From the NCBI RefSeq assembly GCF_035621475.1, contig NZ_CP141799.1:2654501-2718500 (forward strand): DNA of 64,000 nt, written 5' to 3'. This DNA comes from Pseudomonas paeninsulae (GTDB lineage: Bacteria; Pseudomonadota; Gammaproteobacteria; Pseudomonadales; Pseudomonadaceae). Of the stretch, positions 55,691 to 64,000 are shown in pieces. Under the pieces are notes generated by a model, which saw nothing but the letters and a program-made list of their open reading frames with translations, searched no databases and was not told where the DNA came from. Position 1 is the first letter of the stretch. Every line of letters starts with the position of its first letter. The translations under genes were made by a program, and so were the position numbers.

Positions 55691-55761
55691 GCTGTGAAAA
55701 CAGCGAACGCCTTCGCGAGATCATCTCCAGGCGTTCGTGGCAAGGCGTGCTGCGTGAGGGC

Positions 55762-56079
55762 TCAGGGTGCCAACTTGACCTCGCTGATCTGGATCATTGG
55801 CTGGCTATCGGTGAAGTTAGACAGATCGGCCATGATCCGCTCTGCATGAGGTGCAAAGCTCTTCTGGAAGCTCTCCACACTGTCGAAATACAGATGGCCC
55901 ATGGCGACGAAAGGTGCCGGGGTATTGGGCCCGGCGCTGCTCAAGCCCTGGTCCACGGTGATTTCCTTACAGGCATCGCCCAGGCACTTGCGCACTATGT
56001 CCATGTGCTGGCTGCAGTAGTAGCCGAAGTCGAAATGCACGCCGGGGTTGTTGGGGTAGAGCACACTGACTTTGATCAT
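55762..56079 (-). CDS. EthD-family protein
   Basis: A 105-residue dimeric alpha-beta-barrel protein. The start MIKVSVLYPNNPGVHFDFGY and YCSQHMDIVRKCLGD follow the EthD pattern (an H-x-P-type His in YYCSQHMDIV), and the end QPMIQISEVKLAP closes the sheet. ATG at 56079 is chosen since the longer frame has low-complexity, non-family sequence. Role in alcohol metabolism is unknown, but related genes occur in other quinoprotein clusters. Confidence 0.8.
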   Translation of the reverse strand: MIKVSVLYPNNPGVHFDFGYYCSQHMDIVRKCLGDACKEITVDQGLSSAGPNTPAPFVAMGHLYFDSVESFQKSFAPHAERIMADLSNFTDSQPMIQISEVKLAP

Positions 56080-56158
56080 GCTGGTTGTCCTTGTGGTGAT
56101 AGACCCATTTGCGGCTGCGGCCGCTGCTACAGAATGGCGCAAAACGCACCCAAGTGCT

Positions 56159-56582
56159 CTACAGCGCCGCCTTGAACTCATTACCGTTGTTGTCACGCAG
56201 CCACAGTTCGGTCCGGCTGAGGGTCGAGAGCGTAAAACCGTTCGAGCCGGACCGGTAGCGCAGCGCTGGTATCGCACAGCTCGGTCTGGCTGGGGAAGAA
56301 TTCGGGGATGCCGCCGACCGGCCCGTAGTCCATCGGGTGCGCGATCTGCAAGGGCTGGCGGCAGCACCTACTCGCCGGGGTAAAATCGAAGAGACGCGGA
56401 AGCGGGTTGAGCTCGGCCCAGGCGAGAATCTGCACCACCTGGCCGTCGAAGACACTGGCATCGACCTGGATCGGCAGCTGTCGGGCATCCTTGACGAAGG
56501 CAGCGTGAGCAGCCTGACCCGCTGCTCGAAGACCCAGGGTGGACAACGCCAACAGCCCGAACGAACGCCAGTCCTGCGCCAT
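56159..56582 (-). pseudogene. Hypothetical protein, probably frameshifted near its end
   Basis: From ATG at 56582 the product begins MAQDWRSFGLLALSTLGLRA (signal-like) and continues to LPVRLERFYALDPQPDRTVA, stopping at 56193. A second frame carries on with SRTELWLRDNNGNEFKAAL to a stop at 56159, which looks like the better C-terminus. A one- or two-base slip near 56235 would explain this. No family recognised. Confidence 0.4.
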
Positions 56583-56622
56583 CACCCACCTCCCGTCATG
56601 ACCCGCAACCGCGAGCAATGCG

Positions 56623-57525
56623 TTAGTCGACGTCCTGATACAACCCCGGCAACTCGTATTGCAGGCCGTACTGCCCGTAGAGGGCCTTCACCTGGCCATC
56701 GAGAATCAGCTCTTCGAGCTTTTCCTCCAGGGCGTAGGCCAGCTGCCGGTTGCTTTCGTGCACCGCCATGCCGATATCCCAGACCTGCTTGCCCATCTTG
56801 GGGTAGGCGTTCTCGGCCAAGGCGAGATGACTGTCTGCGGCCTGCTTTACCTGCCAGTCGATCTCGCCGCGCATGGCCATCACCGCATCGACCTCGCCCT
56901 TCTTCATCCCGGCAAAGGCGGCCTGGGGATTGCTGAAGTGATGGGTCTTGCCACTGAGCATGCCGTCGAACACCGAGGACAGGTAGAAAGACGGTACGCT
57001 GTCGACCTCGACGCCAATCGGGTGTTGCTGGAACACCGCCACGCTGGGCACAGACTTGAGCCGGCGCTGGTCGTAGGCGACCTGCCAGCGCTCGCGCTGA
57101 TAGGGGCCGAACATCACCACCTGTTCGTTGACCAGTTCGCCGAACTCGTTGCTCATGTTGGAAAACTCGCGATCGTAAGGCACGCGCAGCATCACGTCGG
57201 CCAGCACATCCGGGCGCAGGTAATGCCCGCGCCAGATATAGTCACGCAGATCGTCGTCGAGCTTTTCCCCCGGTGGCGCCCAGATCAGCTGCAGCTTGAG
57301 CCCCAGGCCCGTGGCCAAAGCCTGGGCTAACTCGTAATCGACGCCGCGCGGCTGACCATCCTGCTGGAAGCTGTAAGGCGGGAAATCCTTATAGAGGGCG
57401 ACCTTGAGCACACCGGACTCGATGATCGAGTCATAGCTGCGTATTGGCGCCTGGGCTTGGGCCGGTGCAGCCACCAGACCCAACGTACAGAGCAACGCAC
57501 TCAACAGCAGGACAGTCAGGCGCAT
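56623..57525 (-). CDS. Quinoprotein-associated periplasmic solute-binding protein (PedG-like)
   Basis: A 300-residue amino-acid-binding-fold protein (SBP_bac_3) with a signal peptide (LTVLLLSALLCTLGLVAAPAQA). IIESGVLKVALYKDFPPYSF and the GVDYELAQALATGLGLKLQL block are standard. Such proteins sit beside PQQ dehydrogenase and cytochrome genes and may assist electron transfer or maturation. ATG at 57525 has GGAG eight bases upstream; ATG at 57531 overlaps the cytochrome stop (TAATG) and is the alternative. Confidence 0.82.
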   Translation of the reverse strand: MRLTVLLLSALLCTLGLVAAPAQAQAPIRSYDSIIESGVLKVALYKDFPPYSFQQDGQPRGVDYELAQALATGLGLKLQLIWAPPGEKLDDDLRDYIWRGHYLRPDVLADVMLRVPYDREFSNMSNEFGELVNEQVVMFGPYQRERWQVAYDQRRLKSVPSVAVFQQHPIGVEVDSVPSFYLSSVFDGMLSGKTHHFSNPQAAFAGMKKGEVDAVMAMRGEIDWQVKQAADSHLALAENAYPKMGKQVWDIGMAVHESNRQLAYALEEKLEELILDGQVKALYGQYGLQYELPGLYQDVD

Positions 57526-57530
57526 GGCCA

Positions 57531-57950
57531 TTACTCCTCGACGTGCACGCTCTCCAGGTAGCTGCGTACAGCCCACAGTGCTTCCTGGCTAAGATAATCG
57601 GCCATCTTCGGCATATACACCCGGCCGTCACGCACCGCACCGTTGATCACCCGCTCCTTGAACCACTCATCGCCCATGGCGCCGACTTCGAGCAGGCGCA
57701 GATCCGGGGCGATGCCGCCAGACTTGGCTTCCAGGCCGTGGCAGGCCGCGCAATTCTGGTTGTATGCCGAGGCGCCAATTTCAATCGCTTTGGGGTTGTC
57801 GCGGTAGGGGTTCTCTTCCAGCCACTCTTCACCCAGCGGTTCCAGTCCGGGGGTCTTGACGTCTTGCGGCACCACATCGCCATGCGCCCAGAGAGTGGCC
57901 GAGAAAGCCAACAGCAGCAGGGCGGCACCGGTTTTTTGTTTGATTTTCAT
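57531..57950 (-). CDS. Cytochrome c of the quinoprotein alcohol oxidation system (PedF/ExaB-like)
   Basis: Periplasmic electron acceptor of the alcohol dehydrogenase. Signal peptide up to about residue 23, heme motif CAACH at residues 67-71, and candidate axial Met in VYMPKMADYL. 139 residues from ATG at 57950; an upstream ATG at 58031 would disturb the signal peptide. A regulon box lies 108-124 bases upstream. It couples to the solute-binding gene at its stop. Confidence 0.9.
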   Translation of the reverse strand: MKIKQKTGAALLLLAFSATLWAHGDVVPQDVKTPGLEPLGEEWLEENPYRDNPKAIEIGASAYNQNCAACHGLEAKSGGIAPDLRLLEVGAMGDEWFKERVINGAVRDGRVYMPKMADYLSQEALWAVRSYLESVHVEE

Positions 57951-58057
57951 GATCGAGACCTCTTCGAATACACGCAGGACAGGCGTTATTGAGCTTGCTT
58001 GTAACCATCTTAGAAAGACCTGGGCGCGCACCGAATGCTGCTTTGGTGGCCCGTGCC

Positions 58058-58074
58058 TAGTCCCTTGGTAGTAG
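58058..58074 (-). promoter_or_regulatory. PQQ-regulon box upstream of the cytochrome c gene
   Basis: In gene direction: CTACTACCAAGGGACTA, the best match to the shared consensus. The remainder of 57951-58346 shows no gene. Confidence 0.6.
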
Positions 58075-58346
58075 GGCTTGTGGCGGCCGTCAGGCAGGGC
58101 TTGCGCAGCAAGGCTGCGGGTATCGACGGCTATCTGGCGGCAAACAGCTGGGCTTCAGCGCGGCGTCGTGCAACACCTGACCGAGCCCCGGGCATTGCTG
58201 TGTGCAGGAGCCGGCCAGTCGCATGGTGTAGCTGCCAAGCAAACAACGTTGCGCGAGCACCGTCGGTTGAACTCGCTGTCCGCCGGTAAAGCGTCAACGC
58301 CCAGGAGCGGCGAACCTGAACCGCGACCGCCTATTTGCGCGCGGCC

Positions 58347-58784
58347 TTACTTGACCACGAAGTAGCCGAGCATGCCCTTGCCTTCCAGCCCCTTGGCGAA
58401 GAAGCGGAATTTGCCGGGTTTGATCGGCACGAAGAAGATTTCCGCCTCGCCGGCGTCCTCGAACTCGAGTTCGGTAAGGGTGATCGCCTTGATCTCCACG
58501 CCACCGGCTTCGACCTTGCGCAGAAAGATCGAAGTGGCGAATTCCGGCGCCTGGAACGCGTACTCCTTCTGCCCGCTGGCGATGATTTTCAACTGGTAGG
58601 CCTTGCCTGTTTCCAGTTGGTACTCCCTCTGCGACATGCTGTAGTCGCTCTCTTCGCTGCCCAGGCGCAAGTCCGCCAGCGCGGTGCCGCGACGGGTCAG
58701 GTCGCCGGCGGCATAGATAGTGTCGAAACCGATCAGGCTGCAAATCAGTAGCACGGGGAGAAACAGCGCTTTGAGAATACGCAT
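58347..58784 (-). CDS. Cupredoxin-like periplasmic protein without obvious copper ligands
   Basis: A 145-residue exported protein (signal MRILKALFLPVLLICSLIGF). The C-terminal beta sandwich (FEDAGEAEIFFVPIKPGKFR then FFAKGLEGKGMLGYFVV) follows cupredoxin topology, ending in the usual Gly-Met-x-Gly. The Cys and first His of the copper site are absent, leaving only the Met. It may be a structural or relay partner of the dehydrogenase system. ATG at 58784 is chosen over 58793. Confidence 0.65.
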   Translation of the reverse strand: MRILKALFLPVLLICSLIGFDTIYAAGDLTRRGTALADLRLGSEESDYSMSQREYQLETGKAYQLKIIASGQKEYAFQAPEFATSIFLRKVEAGGVEIKAITLTELEFEDAGEAEIFFVPIKPGKFRFFAKGLEGKGMLGYFVVK

Positions 58785-58849
58785 GGACATCACCGATTAT
58801 TGTTATGGGTCGATGCAGCCATGCTAAAACCCCTTGCCCCGGACCGGTT

Positions 58850-58865
58850 TACTACCTTGGTACAG
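58850..58865. promoter_or_regulatory. PQQ-regulon box in the divergent promoter of the cupredoxin-like and pedA1-like genes
   Basis: TACTACCTTGGTACAG, palindromic around its centre, 66-81 bases from the left gene and 77-92 bases from the right gene, so it could serve both. Confidence 0.6.
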
Positions 58866-58941
58866 GCCGCCTGGTACTTTGTGCATATTTCCCCAGCCGT
58901 TCACTGTTCCTATGCTGGCAACACCTACTCAGGAGTTGCCC

Positions 58942-60129
58942 ATGCGTCAGATCAGTCGTCATCTCTTGCTCTGTGTCGCCGTCACTCTCGCTTATGCGGC
59001 CATGAGCCAAGCCGACAGCCCGGCAGCCGAGCTGCAGGTGCGCATCGGCTACCTGGCCTACACCCCGGCAACCGGACCGCTACTGTCCAATGTAATTGGC
59101 GAACCTGCGGACGCCGGCCTGCGCGGCGCCGAACTGGCGATTGCCGACAGCAACAGTACCGGGCGCTTTCTCAAGCACGCCTATAGCCTCGACGTCGCCG
59201 AGCATGACGACAGCGCAAGCCTGCTCGAGGCCGCCAGCGCGCTGCATGGCCAAGGCGTACGGCTGTTCGTGGTCAACGCCCCTGCGGCGACCCTGCGCAA
59301 GCTCAGCCAAATTCTCGCCGACAGCTTGCTGATCAATGCCGGCAGCCGCGACGACAGCCTGCGTCAGAGCGAGTGTTTGCCTAACGTGCTGCACACCCTG
59401 CCCAGCCGGGCCATGCTCGCCGACGCCCTGGCGCAGTTTCTGGCGGTGCGCAAATGGTCGCGCTGGCTGCTGATCAGCGGCCCCACCGAGGACGATCAGG
59501 CCTATGCTGCGGCCCTGCGCCGGGCGGCCAAGCGCTTCGGCCTGCAGATAGTCGCAGAGAAGGCCTGGAACTTCGACAACGACCAGCGCCGCAGCGCCCA
59601 GGCCGAGATGCCGTTGTTCACCCAGACCAAGGAATACGACGTGGTGCTGGTCGCGGACGAACGCGGCGACTTCGGCGAATACCTGCCCTACCAGACCTGG
59701 TACCCGCGCCCGGTCGCCGGCACTCAGGGCCTGACCCCCACTGGCTGGCACAAGACGGTGGAGACCTACGGCGCCGCGCAATTGCAGAAGCGCTTCGAGG
59801 CCCACGCCAAGCGCTGGATGAACGAGCGCGACTACGCCGCCTGGATCGCCGTGCGCAGCATCGCCAGCGCGGTGAGCAAACTGGGCCAGGCCGACGCCCG
59901 TGCGATCCGCACGCTGGCCCTGAGCGATCAACTACCGCTGGACGGCTTCAAGGGCCGCAAGCTGAGTTTCCGCAGCTGGAACGGCCAACTGCGCCAACCC
60001 ATCCCCCTGGTGCATCCCCGCGCCCTGGTCAGCAACTCGCCACAGGAGGGCTTCCTGCACCCCACCAGCGAGCTGGACAGCCTCGGCTACGACACACCCG
60101 AAGTCAGCTGCACGCTGACCGCCAACTGA
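58942..60129 (+). CDS. PQQ-linked ABC system substrate-binding protein (PedA1-like)
   Basis: A 395-residue type I periplasmic binding protein with signal peptide (HLLLCVAVTLAYAAMSQA). VRIGYLAYTPATGPLLSNVI and DAGLRGAELAIADSN resemble branched-chain amino-acid-binding proteins, but it belongs to the group found only with PQQ alcohol dehydrogenase ABC efflux genes. ATG at 58942 has CAGGAG seven bases upstream; the longer frame from 58834 encodes no signal. Confidence 0.85.
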   Translation: MRQISRHLLLCVAVTLAYAAMSQADSPAAELQVRIGYLAYTPATGPLLSNVIGEPADAGLRGAELAIADSNSTGRFLKHAYSLDVAEHDDSASLLEAASALHGQGVRLFVVNAPAATLRKLSQILADSLLINAGSRDDSLRQSECLPNVLHTLPSRAMLADALAQFLAVRKWSRWLLISGPTEDDQAYAAALRRAAKRFGLQIVAEKAWNFDNDQRRSAQAEMPLFTQTKEYDVVLVADERGDFGEYLPYQTWYPRPVAGTQGLTPTGWHKTVETYGAAQLQKRFEAHAKRWMNERDYAAWIAVRSIASAVSKLGQADARAIRTLALSDQLPLDGFKGRKLSFRSWNGQLRQPIPLVHPRALVSNSPQEGFLHPTSELDSLGYDTPEVSCTLTAN

Positions 60130-60148
60130 CAACAAGAGGAATAATCCC

Positions 60149-61114
60149 ATGCGTTTCGCCTTGCTCGCCGCGAGCATCAGCCTGGCCCTGGCCAGCACCT
60201 CGAGCCTCGCCGCCACCGCCTATGTGTCCAACGAGAAAGACGACAGTATCAGCGTGATCGACCTCGACAGCATGGAGGTCAGCGCCACCCTGGACGTCGG
60301 CATGCGCCCGCGTGGCCTGCTGCTGTCCAGCGACAACACGCTGCTGTACATCTGCGCCAGCGACTCCGACCGAGTCCAGGTGATGGACCTGGCGACGCGT
60401 AAGATCATCAAGCAACTGCCCTCCGGCGCCGACCCCGAGCAGTTCGCCCTGCACCCCAACGACCGCTGGCTATATATCTCCAACGAAGACGATGCGCTGG
60501 TCACCGTGGTCGATGTGCAAAGCGATCAAGTGCTGGCGCAGATTGATGTCGGCGTCGAACCCGAGGGCATGGCCGTCAGCCCGGATGGCAAATGGGCGGT
60601 CAATACCAGCGAAACCACCAACATGCTGCACTGGATCGACACCAGCACCCAGCAGTTGGTGGATAACACCCTGGTCGACCAGCGCCCGCGGCATGTCGAA
60701 TTCGACCCGCAAGGCAAACGCCTGTGGGCTTCGGCGGAAATCGGCGGCACGGTCAGCGTGATCGATGTTGCCAGCCGAAAAATCGAGAAAGTCCTGACTT
60801 TCAAGATCAAGGGAGTGCATCCGGACAAGGTGCAGCCAGTCGGGGTTCGCCTCAGCGCCGACGGCAAACTAGCCTTCGTTGCCCTCGGCCCGGCCAACCA
60901 TGTGGCAGTGGTCGACGCCAACACCTATGCAGTGCTCGATTACCTGCTGGTCGGCCGGCGTGTCTGGCACATGGCATTCACCCCGGACCAGCAACAACTG
61001 CTGACCACCAACGGCGTCAGCGGCGACGTTTCGGTAATCGACATGAAAACCCTCAAGGTGACCAAGTCGATCAAAGTCGGCCGCTATCCCTGGGGCGTGG
61101 TGGTCACCCCATGA
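60149..61114 (+). CDS. YVTN-type beta-propeller protein (PedA2-like)
   Basis: Exported 321-residue seven-bladed propeller made of about 42-residue repeats, each with a VxVID or VMDL strand pair (AYVSNEKDDSISVIDLDSME, LVTVVDVQSDQVLAQIDVGV, GDVSVIDMKTLKVTKSIKVG). This matches the beta-propeller group associated with PQQ-dependent catabolism. It starts 19 bases after pedA1-like and overlaps the ATPase gene by four bases. Confidence 0.88.
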   Translation: MRFALLAASISLALASTSSLAATAYVSNEKDDSISVIDLDSMEVSATLDVGMRPRGLLLSSDNTLLYICASDSDRVQVMDLATRKIIKQLPSGADPEQFALHPNDRWLYISNEDDALVTVVDVQSDQVLAQIDVGVEPEGMAVSPDGKWAVNTSETTNMLHWIDTSTQQLVDNTLVDQRPRHVEFDPQGKRLWASAEIGGTVSVIDVASRKIEKVLTFKIKGVHPDKVQPVGVRLSADGKLAFVALGPANHVAVVDANTYAVLDYLLVGRRVWHMAFTPDQQQLLTTNGVSGDVSVIDMKTLKVTKSIKVGRYPWGVVVTP

Positions 61115-61839
61115 ACGCCTTGGAAGTCAGCGCGCTAGGCTTCGCCTACGGCGCACGCCAAGCCTTGCAGGGCATCGGCTTCAGTGTTGCGCCCGGCACC
61201 TTCGCCGCGTTGCTGGGGCCGAACGGTGCCGGTAAGTCGACCCTGATCGCCCTGCTCACCCGACTCTATGACCTGCAGCAGGGCGATATCCAGGTGATGG
61301 CCTGCAGCCTGCGCCAGCAGCCACGTCAGGCCCTGCGCCAACTCGGCGTGGTGTTCCAGCAGAGCACCCTGGATCTGGATCTTAGCGTCGAGCAGAATCT
61401 GCGCTACCACGCCGCCCTGCATGGCCTGGCCAAGCCATTGGCGTGCGCGCGGATCGACGAGGAACTGGCCCGCCAGCAGCTTGCTGAACGGCGTCATGAA
61501 AAGGTCCGCGACCTCAACGGCGGCCACCGACGCCGCGTGGAAATCGCTCGCGCCCTGCTACACCGGCCGCGCCTGCTGTTGCTTGACGAAGCCAGCGCCG
61601 GCCTCGACCCGGCCAGCCGCCTGGCGCTTAACCAGTATGTTCGCCAGCTCTGCCGTGACGACGGACTGGCAGTGCTGTGGACCACCCACCTGCTCGATGA
61701 AGTGCAAGCGAGCGACGAGCTGCTGATCCTCAACTGCGGGCGCCTGGTCGCCCAGGGCCTGGCCAGCCAGATCGGCGCCGACGACGCCAGCCTGGCCGTC
61801 ACTTTCGCCCGCCTGACCACCAGCGAGGCGGGAGCATGA
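61111..61839 (+). CDS. ABC transporter ATPase (PedB-like)
   Basis: A 242-residue ATPase of an ABC-2 efflux pump. Walker A is GPNGAGKST (residues about 34-42), Walker B LLLLDEASAGLD. The signature motif is LNGGHRRRVE where LSGGQ-type is usual. It works with the permease at 62120. The ATG overlaps the propeller gene stop. In related clusters the pump is needed for growth on alcohols, possibly exporting a toxic intermediate. Confidence 0.88.
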   Translation: MNALEVSALGFAYGARQALQGIGFSVAPGTFAALLGPNGAGKSTLIALLTRLYDLQQGDIQVMACSLRQQPRQALRQLGVVFQQSTLDLDLSVEQNLRYHAALHGLAKPLACARIDEELARQQLAERRHEKVRDLNGGHRRRVEIARALLHRPRLLLLDEASAGLDPASRLALNQYVRQLCRDDGLAVLWTTHLLDEVQASDELLILNCGRLVAQGLASQIGADDASLAVTFARLTTSEAGA

Positions 61840-61913
61840 ACACTTTGCCGCCAATGCACAGCGCCGCCCGACGGAGTGCCGCCCAAGCGCTCCCACGGGT
61901 CAAGCGCAATCAC

Positions 61914-61983
61914 GTAGGAGCGGGCCATGCCCGCGAATGGGCATCGAATAGTCGGACGGATCGCGGCCATGGGCCGCTCCTAC
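61914..61983. repeat. REPIN (pair of inverted REP sequences)
   Basis: GTAGGAGCGGGCCATGCCCG on one side and GGCCATGGGCCGCTCCTAC on the other form two REP hairpins in inverted order. It occupies the 280-bp gap between the ATPase and permease genes, which are otherwise a single operon. The rest of the gap (61840-62119) carries no gene. Confidence 0.75.
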
Positions 61984-62119
61984 AAACGCCTCGCAACGCG
62001 GCAGCGATCTCTACCGCGTCGCGCTTCCATTGCTCATACCAAGAGCCCCAGCTGGCATCTGCATTCCTGGTACGCATGGCGCACCCTCGCCACACTCGTC
62101 ACCTAACGGAGCCGCACCC

Positions 62120-62911
62120 ATGAATGCCTACTGGTACTGCCTGCAAGGTATCGTGCAACGCGAATGGCTGCGCTTTGTGCTGCAGCGTTCGCGCTTCTTC
62201 AGCGCCCTGGTGCGCCCACTGCTGTGGCTGCTGGTTTTCGCCGCCGGCTTTCGTGCTGCCCTGGGCATCGCCATCATCGCCCCCTATGACACCTACATCA
62301 CCTACGAGACCTATATCGTGCCGGGGCTGGCCTGCATGGTCCTGCTGTTCAACGGCATGCAGGGCTCGCTGTCGATGGTTTACGACCGGGAGATGGGCAG
62401 CATGCGTGTGCTGCTGACCAGTCCGTTGCCGCGCGCCTTCCTGCTCGCCAGCAAACTGCTGGCCATCGCCCTGATCTCATTGCTGCAGGTCTATGCCTTC
62501 CTCGCCATCGCCTGGCTGTATGGCGTACAGCCACCCATCTGGGGCCTGCTCAGCGCCCTACCCGCCCTGCTGCTGGTGGCGCTGTTGCTTAGCGCCCTGG
62601 GCTTGCTGCTGTCCAACGGCATTCGTCAACTGGAGAACTTCGCCGGGGTGATGAATTTTGTGATCTTTCCGCTGTTCTTTCTCTCATCGGCGCTCTACCC
62701 GCTATGGAAGATGCGCGAAGCCAACGAATGGCTGTACTGGCTCTGCGCGCTCAACCCCTTCACTCACGCGGTCGAACTGGTGCGCTTCGCCCTCTACCAG
62801 CGCCTGAGCCTCAGTGCCCTGCTGATCTGCCTGGGCCTGACCGCGCTGTTTGCCGTGCTCGCCGTAGTCACCTTCAACCCGCAACACGCCGCCCTGCGCC
62901 GGGCCAACTAA
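62120..62911 (+). CDS. ABC-2-type efflux permease (PedC-like)
   Basis: Six-helix permease of 263 residues with the ABC-2 pattern: LVRPLLWLLVFAAGFRAALG, VPGLACMVLLFNGMQGSLSM, then YDREMGSMRVLLTSPLPRAF (coupling loop) and the LFFLSSALYPLWKM helix. ATG at 62120; an upstream frame from 62030 crosses the gap after the REPIN and lacks family sequence. Confidence 0.88.
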   Translation: MNAYWYCLQGIVQREWLRFVLQRSRFFSALVRPLLWLLVFAAGFRAALGIAIIAPYDTYITYETYIVPGLACMVLLFNGMQGSLSMVYDREMGSMRVLLTSPLPRAFLLASKLLAIALISLLQVYAFLAIAWLYGVQPPIWGLLSALPALLLVALLLSALGLLLSNGIRQLENFAGVMNFVIFPLFFLSSALYPLWKMREANEWLYWLCALNPFTHAVELVRFALYQRLSLSALLICLGLTALFAVLAVVTFNPQHAALRRAN

Positions 62912-63028
62912 CCCCGCCCGCTCGCGACTGAAGCGCAGCGCCGCCCGGTCGCCCCAATACACGCACTTGGGCGAACTCCATCGTCAACCACCTGCGCCTC
63001 GATAAAACAACCACTTACGATCAGCCTT

Positions 63029-63045
63029 CTACTACTTTGGTACTG
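63029..63045. promoter_or_regulatory. PQQ-regulon box upstream of the CxxxCW pseudogene
   Basis: CTACTACTTTGGTACTG, 82-98 bases before the ATG at 63127. It fits the shared palindromic box. Confidence 0.55.
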
Positions 63046-63126
63046 CTTTCCCTCTCCAATGTAGAATTCCCAAAGCAGGGGTATTGCTCTGTAATACACA
63101 TACAAAAAGAACCGAGACTTAAGGCG

Positions 63127-63545
63127 ATGAAGCACTGCCTAACCTTATCCACAGGTCCTTCACTGATCGCAAGCCTGCCGCTGGCCGCCCCGCGCCAGGC
63201 GGCTACGGCGCGGGTTGCTGCCGAAGGCTGTCGTCTCAGCCATCACCGCTGCCCTACACCGGCACACACTGAGCACGCACGCGCCCTCGACGAGTCCCCG
63301 CAGACGCCGTTGATCGACGTATACCGGCACCAGTGGCTGGCCAACACCGGCAACCGCGAGCTGACAGTCCTGGCGACAAAGGCTGGTGGCTGGTGTTCTA
63401 CTGCCGCTCCGACTGCTGGCTTGGCTGGATCGCGCTCAAGCGCGCCCACACCCCGGGTTACCACAACCTCTACCGCGACGACATCGATGGCTGACAGCAG
63501 GCCGACCTGTCCTTGATCCCGGCCCAACCGCTGGTCCTGCCGTAA
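63127..63545 (+). pseudogene. PQQ-dependent catabolism-associated CxxxCW protein, frameshifted and internally deleted
   Basis: The N-terminal part (signal-like, then PTPAHTEHARALDESPQTPL and IDVYRHQWLANTGNRELT) is in one frame. The rhodanese-like end LVFYCRSDCWLGWIALKRAH is in another, followed by an in-frame stop within DIDG. Between YRHQ and WLAN about 20-25 residues seem missing. The family normally sits with PedA1/A2-type genes, so the strain has lost it here. Confidence 0.75.
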
Positions 63546-63607
63546 CCGTGCAAGCATTTCCCTAAGGCTGTAGCCGCACCATAATCAAAACAATGAGGTG
63601 AAAGGCC

Positions 63608-64000
63608 ATGTACAAGATTCTGATTGCCGACGACCATCCGCTGTTTCGCGAAGCCATTCACAACGTCATCAGTGACGGCTTTCCTGGATGCGAAATCATG
63701 GAAACCGCTGACCTCGACAGCGCCCTGGCCATGACCCTGGAAAACGACGACCTCGACCTGATCCTGCTCGACCTGAACATGCCCGGCATGCACGGCCTGA
63801 ACGGTTTGATCAACCTGCGCAACGAAGCGCCGACCATCCCGGTGGTGATCGTATCCGCCGAGCAGGACAAGCAGATCGTGCTCCAGGCCATCACCTATGG
63901 TGCGGTCGGCTTCATCACCAAGTCCTCGCCGCGCGCACAGATGACCGAGGCCATCCAGCAGATTCTCAACGGTAATGTCTACCTGCCGCCGGACATCATC
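63608..64000 (+). CDS. LuxR-family response regulator (AgmR/ErbR/PedR1-like), 3' truncated by window edge
   Basis: 131 codons visible. Receiver domain with acidic pocket [17 protein letters not shown], phospho-acceptor Asp in [13 protein letters not shown] and Lys in [11 protein letters not shown]. It is the likely transcription factor for the surrounding PQQ alcohol oxidation genes, since AgmR/ErbR homologues control such regulons. The DNA-binding half lies outside the window, so the LuxR output is inferred. GAGGTG lies 13 bases before the ATG, with AAAGG closer. Confidence 0.88.
   Translation, partial: MYKILIADDHPLFREAIHNVISDGFPGCEIMETADLDSALAMTLENDDLDLILLDLNMPGMHGLNGLINLRNEAPTIPVVIVSAEQDKQIVLQAITYGAVGFITKSSPRAQMTEAIQQILNGNVYLPPDII

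Noticed and set aside
1-64000. CRISPR array or rRNA operon
   Set aside because: No regularly spaced short repeats and no rRNA sequence were seen on either strand.

Overview
The window is a GC-rich Pseudomonas-type chromosome segment. Backbone genes point this way: galU followed by gor, cysI with its DUF934 partner, a Cys/Leu tRNA pair, quinoprotein alcohol oxidation genes, and a REPIN of the kind common in pseudomonads. Everything here was read from sequence alone; family names rest on motif recognition and no database search was run.

Layout. (1) 1-17800: a complete achromobactin-type siderophore locus. It runs receptor (cut by the window edge), a Fur-box promoter, acsF, acsD, acsE, an MFS exporter, acsC, acsB, acsA and the uptake genes cbrA-D. 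It then extends into a FhuF-like ferric reductase and an RraA-fold protein that lacks the family's Arg. (2) 17800-33640: backbone with tRNA-Cys, tRNA-Leu, a PAS-GGDEF-EAL protein, galU, gor, a TRIC-type channel, an RlmN-like radical SAM enzyme, a MATE exporter, cysI and DUF934, interspersed with fossils (PAS fragment, frameshifted OsmC, chimeric VOC ORF). (3) 33794-43589: mobile DNA. An IS1182-family copy is followed by an 8156-bp Tn3-family transposon with 38-bp inverted repeats and ACTGA target duplication. Its cargo is a LysR regulator, a VioC/AsnO-like amino-acid oxygenase and a LysE exporter. An IS3-family element splits the oxygenase, and a 5-bp repeat expansion frameshifts tnpA. (4) 43815-64000: a PQQ-dependent alcohol oxidation region. 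It contains an aldehyde dehydrogenase; a pqqA-pqqD-pqqE operon lacking pqqB/pqqC but continuing into a tiny membrane protein, a PuuD-like membrane protein, a SerC-like and a PyrD-like protein; a quinoprotein alcohol dehydrogenase with the lanthanide-type Asp-Phe-Asp signature; its cytochrome c and substrate-binding proteins; the pedA1/A2/B/C-like efflux system; a broken CxxxCW gene; and the start of an AgmR/ErbR-like response regulator. A second IS1182 copy lies inside this region.

How it fits together. A near-palindromic box (consensus close to CTACTACCAAGGTAGTAG) occurs 65-130 bp upstream of pqqA, the aldehyde dehydrogenase, the alcohol dehydrogenase, the cytochrome c, the cupredoxin-like/pedA1 divergent pair and the CxxxCW pseudogene. 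This ties region 4 into one regulon, plausibly read by the regulator at the right edge. The most novel candidate is the pqqADE operon. Its SerC-like and PyrD-like members have lost the residues that define phosphoserine and dihydroorotate chemistry, suggesting a peptide-derived product pathway that diverges from canonical PQQ synthesis.
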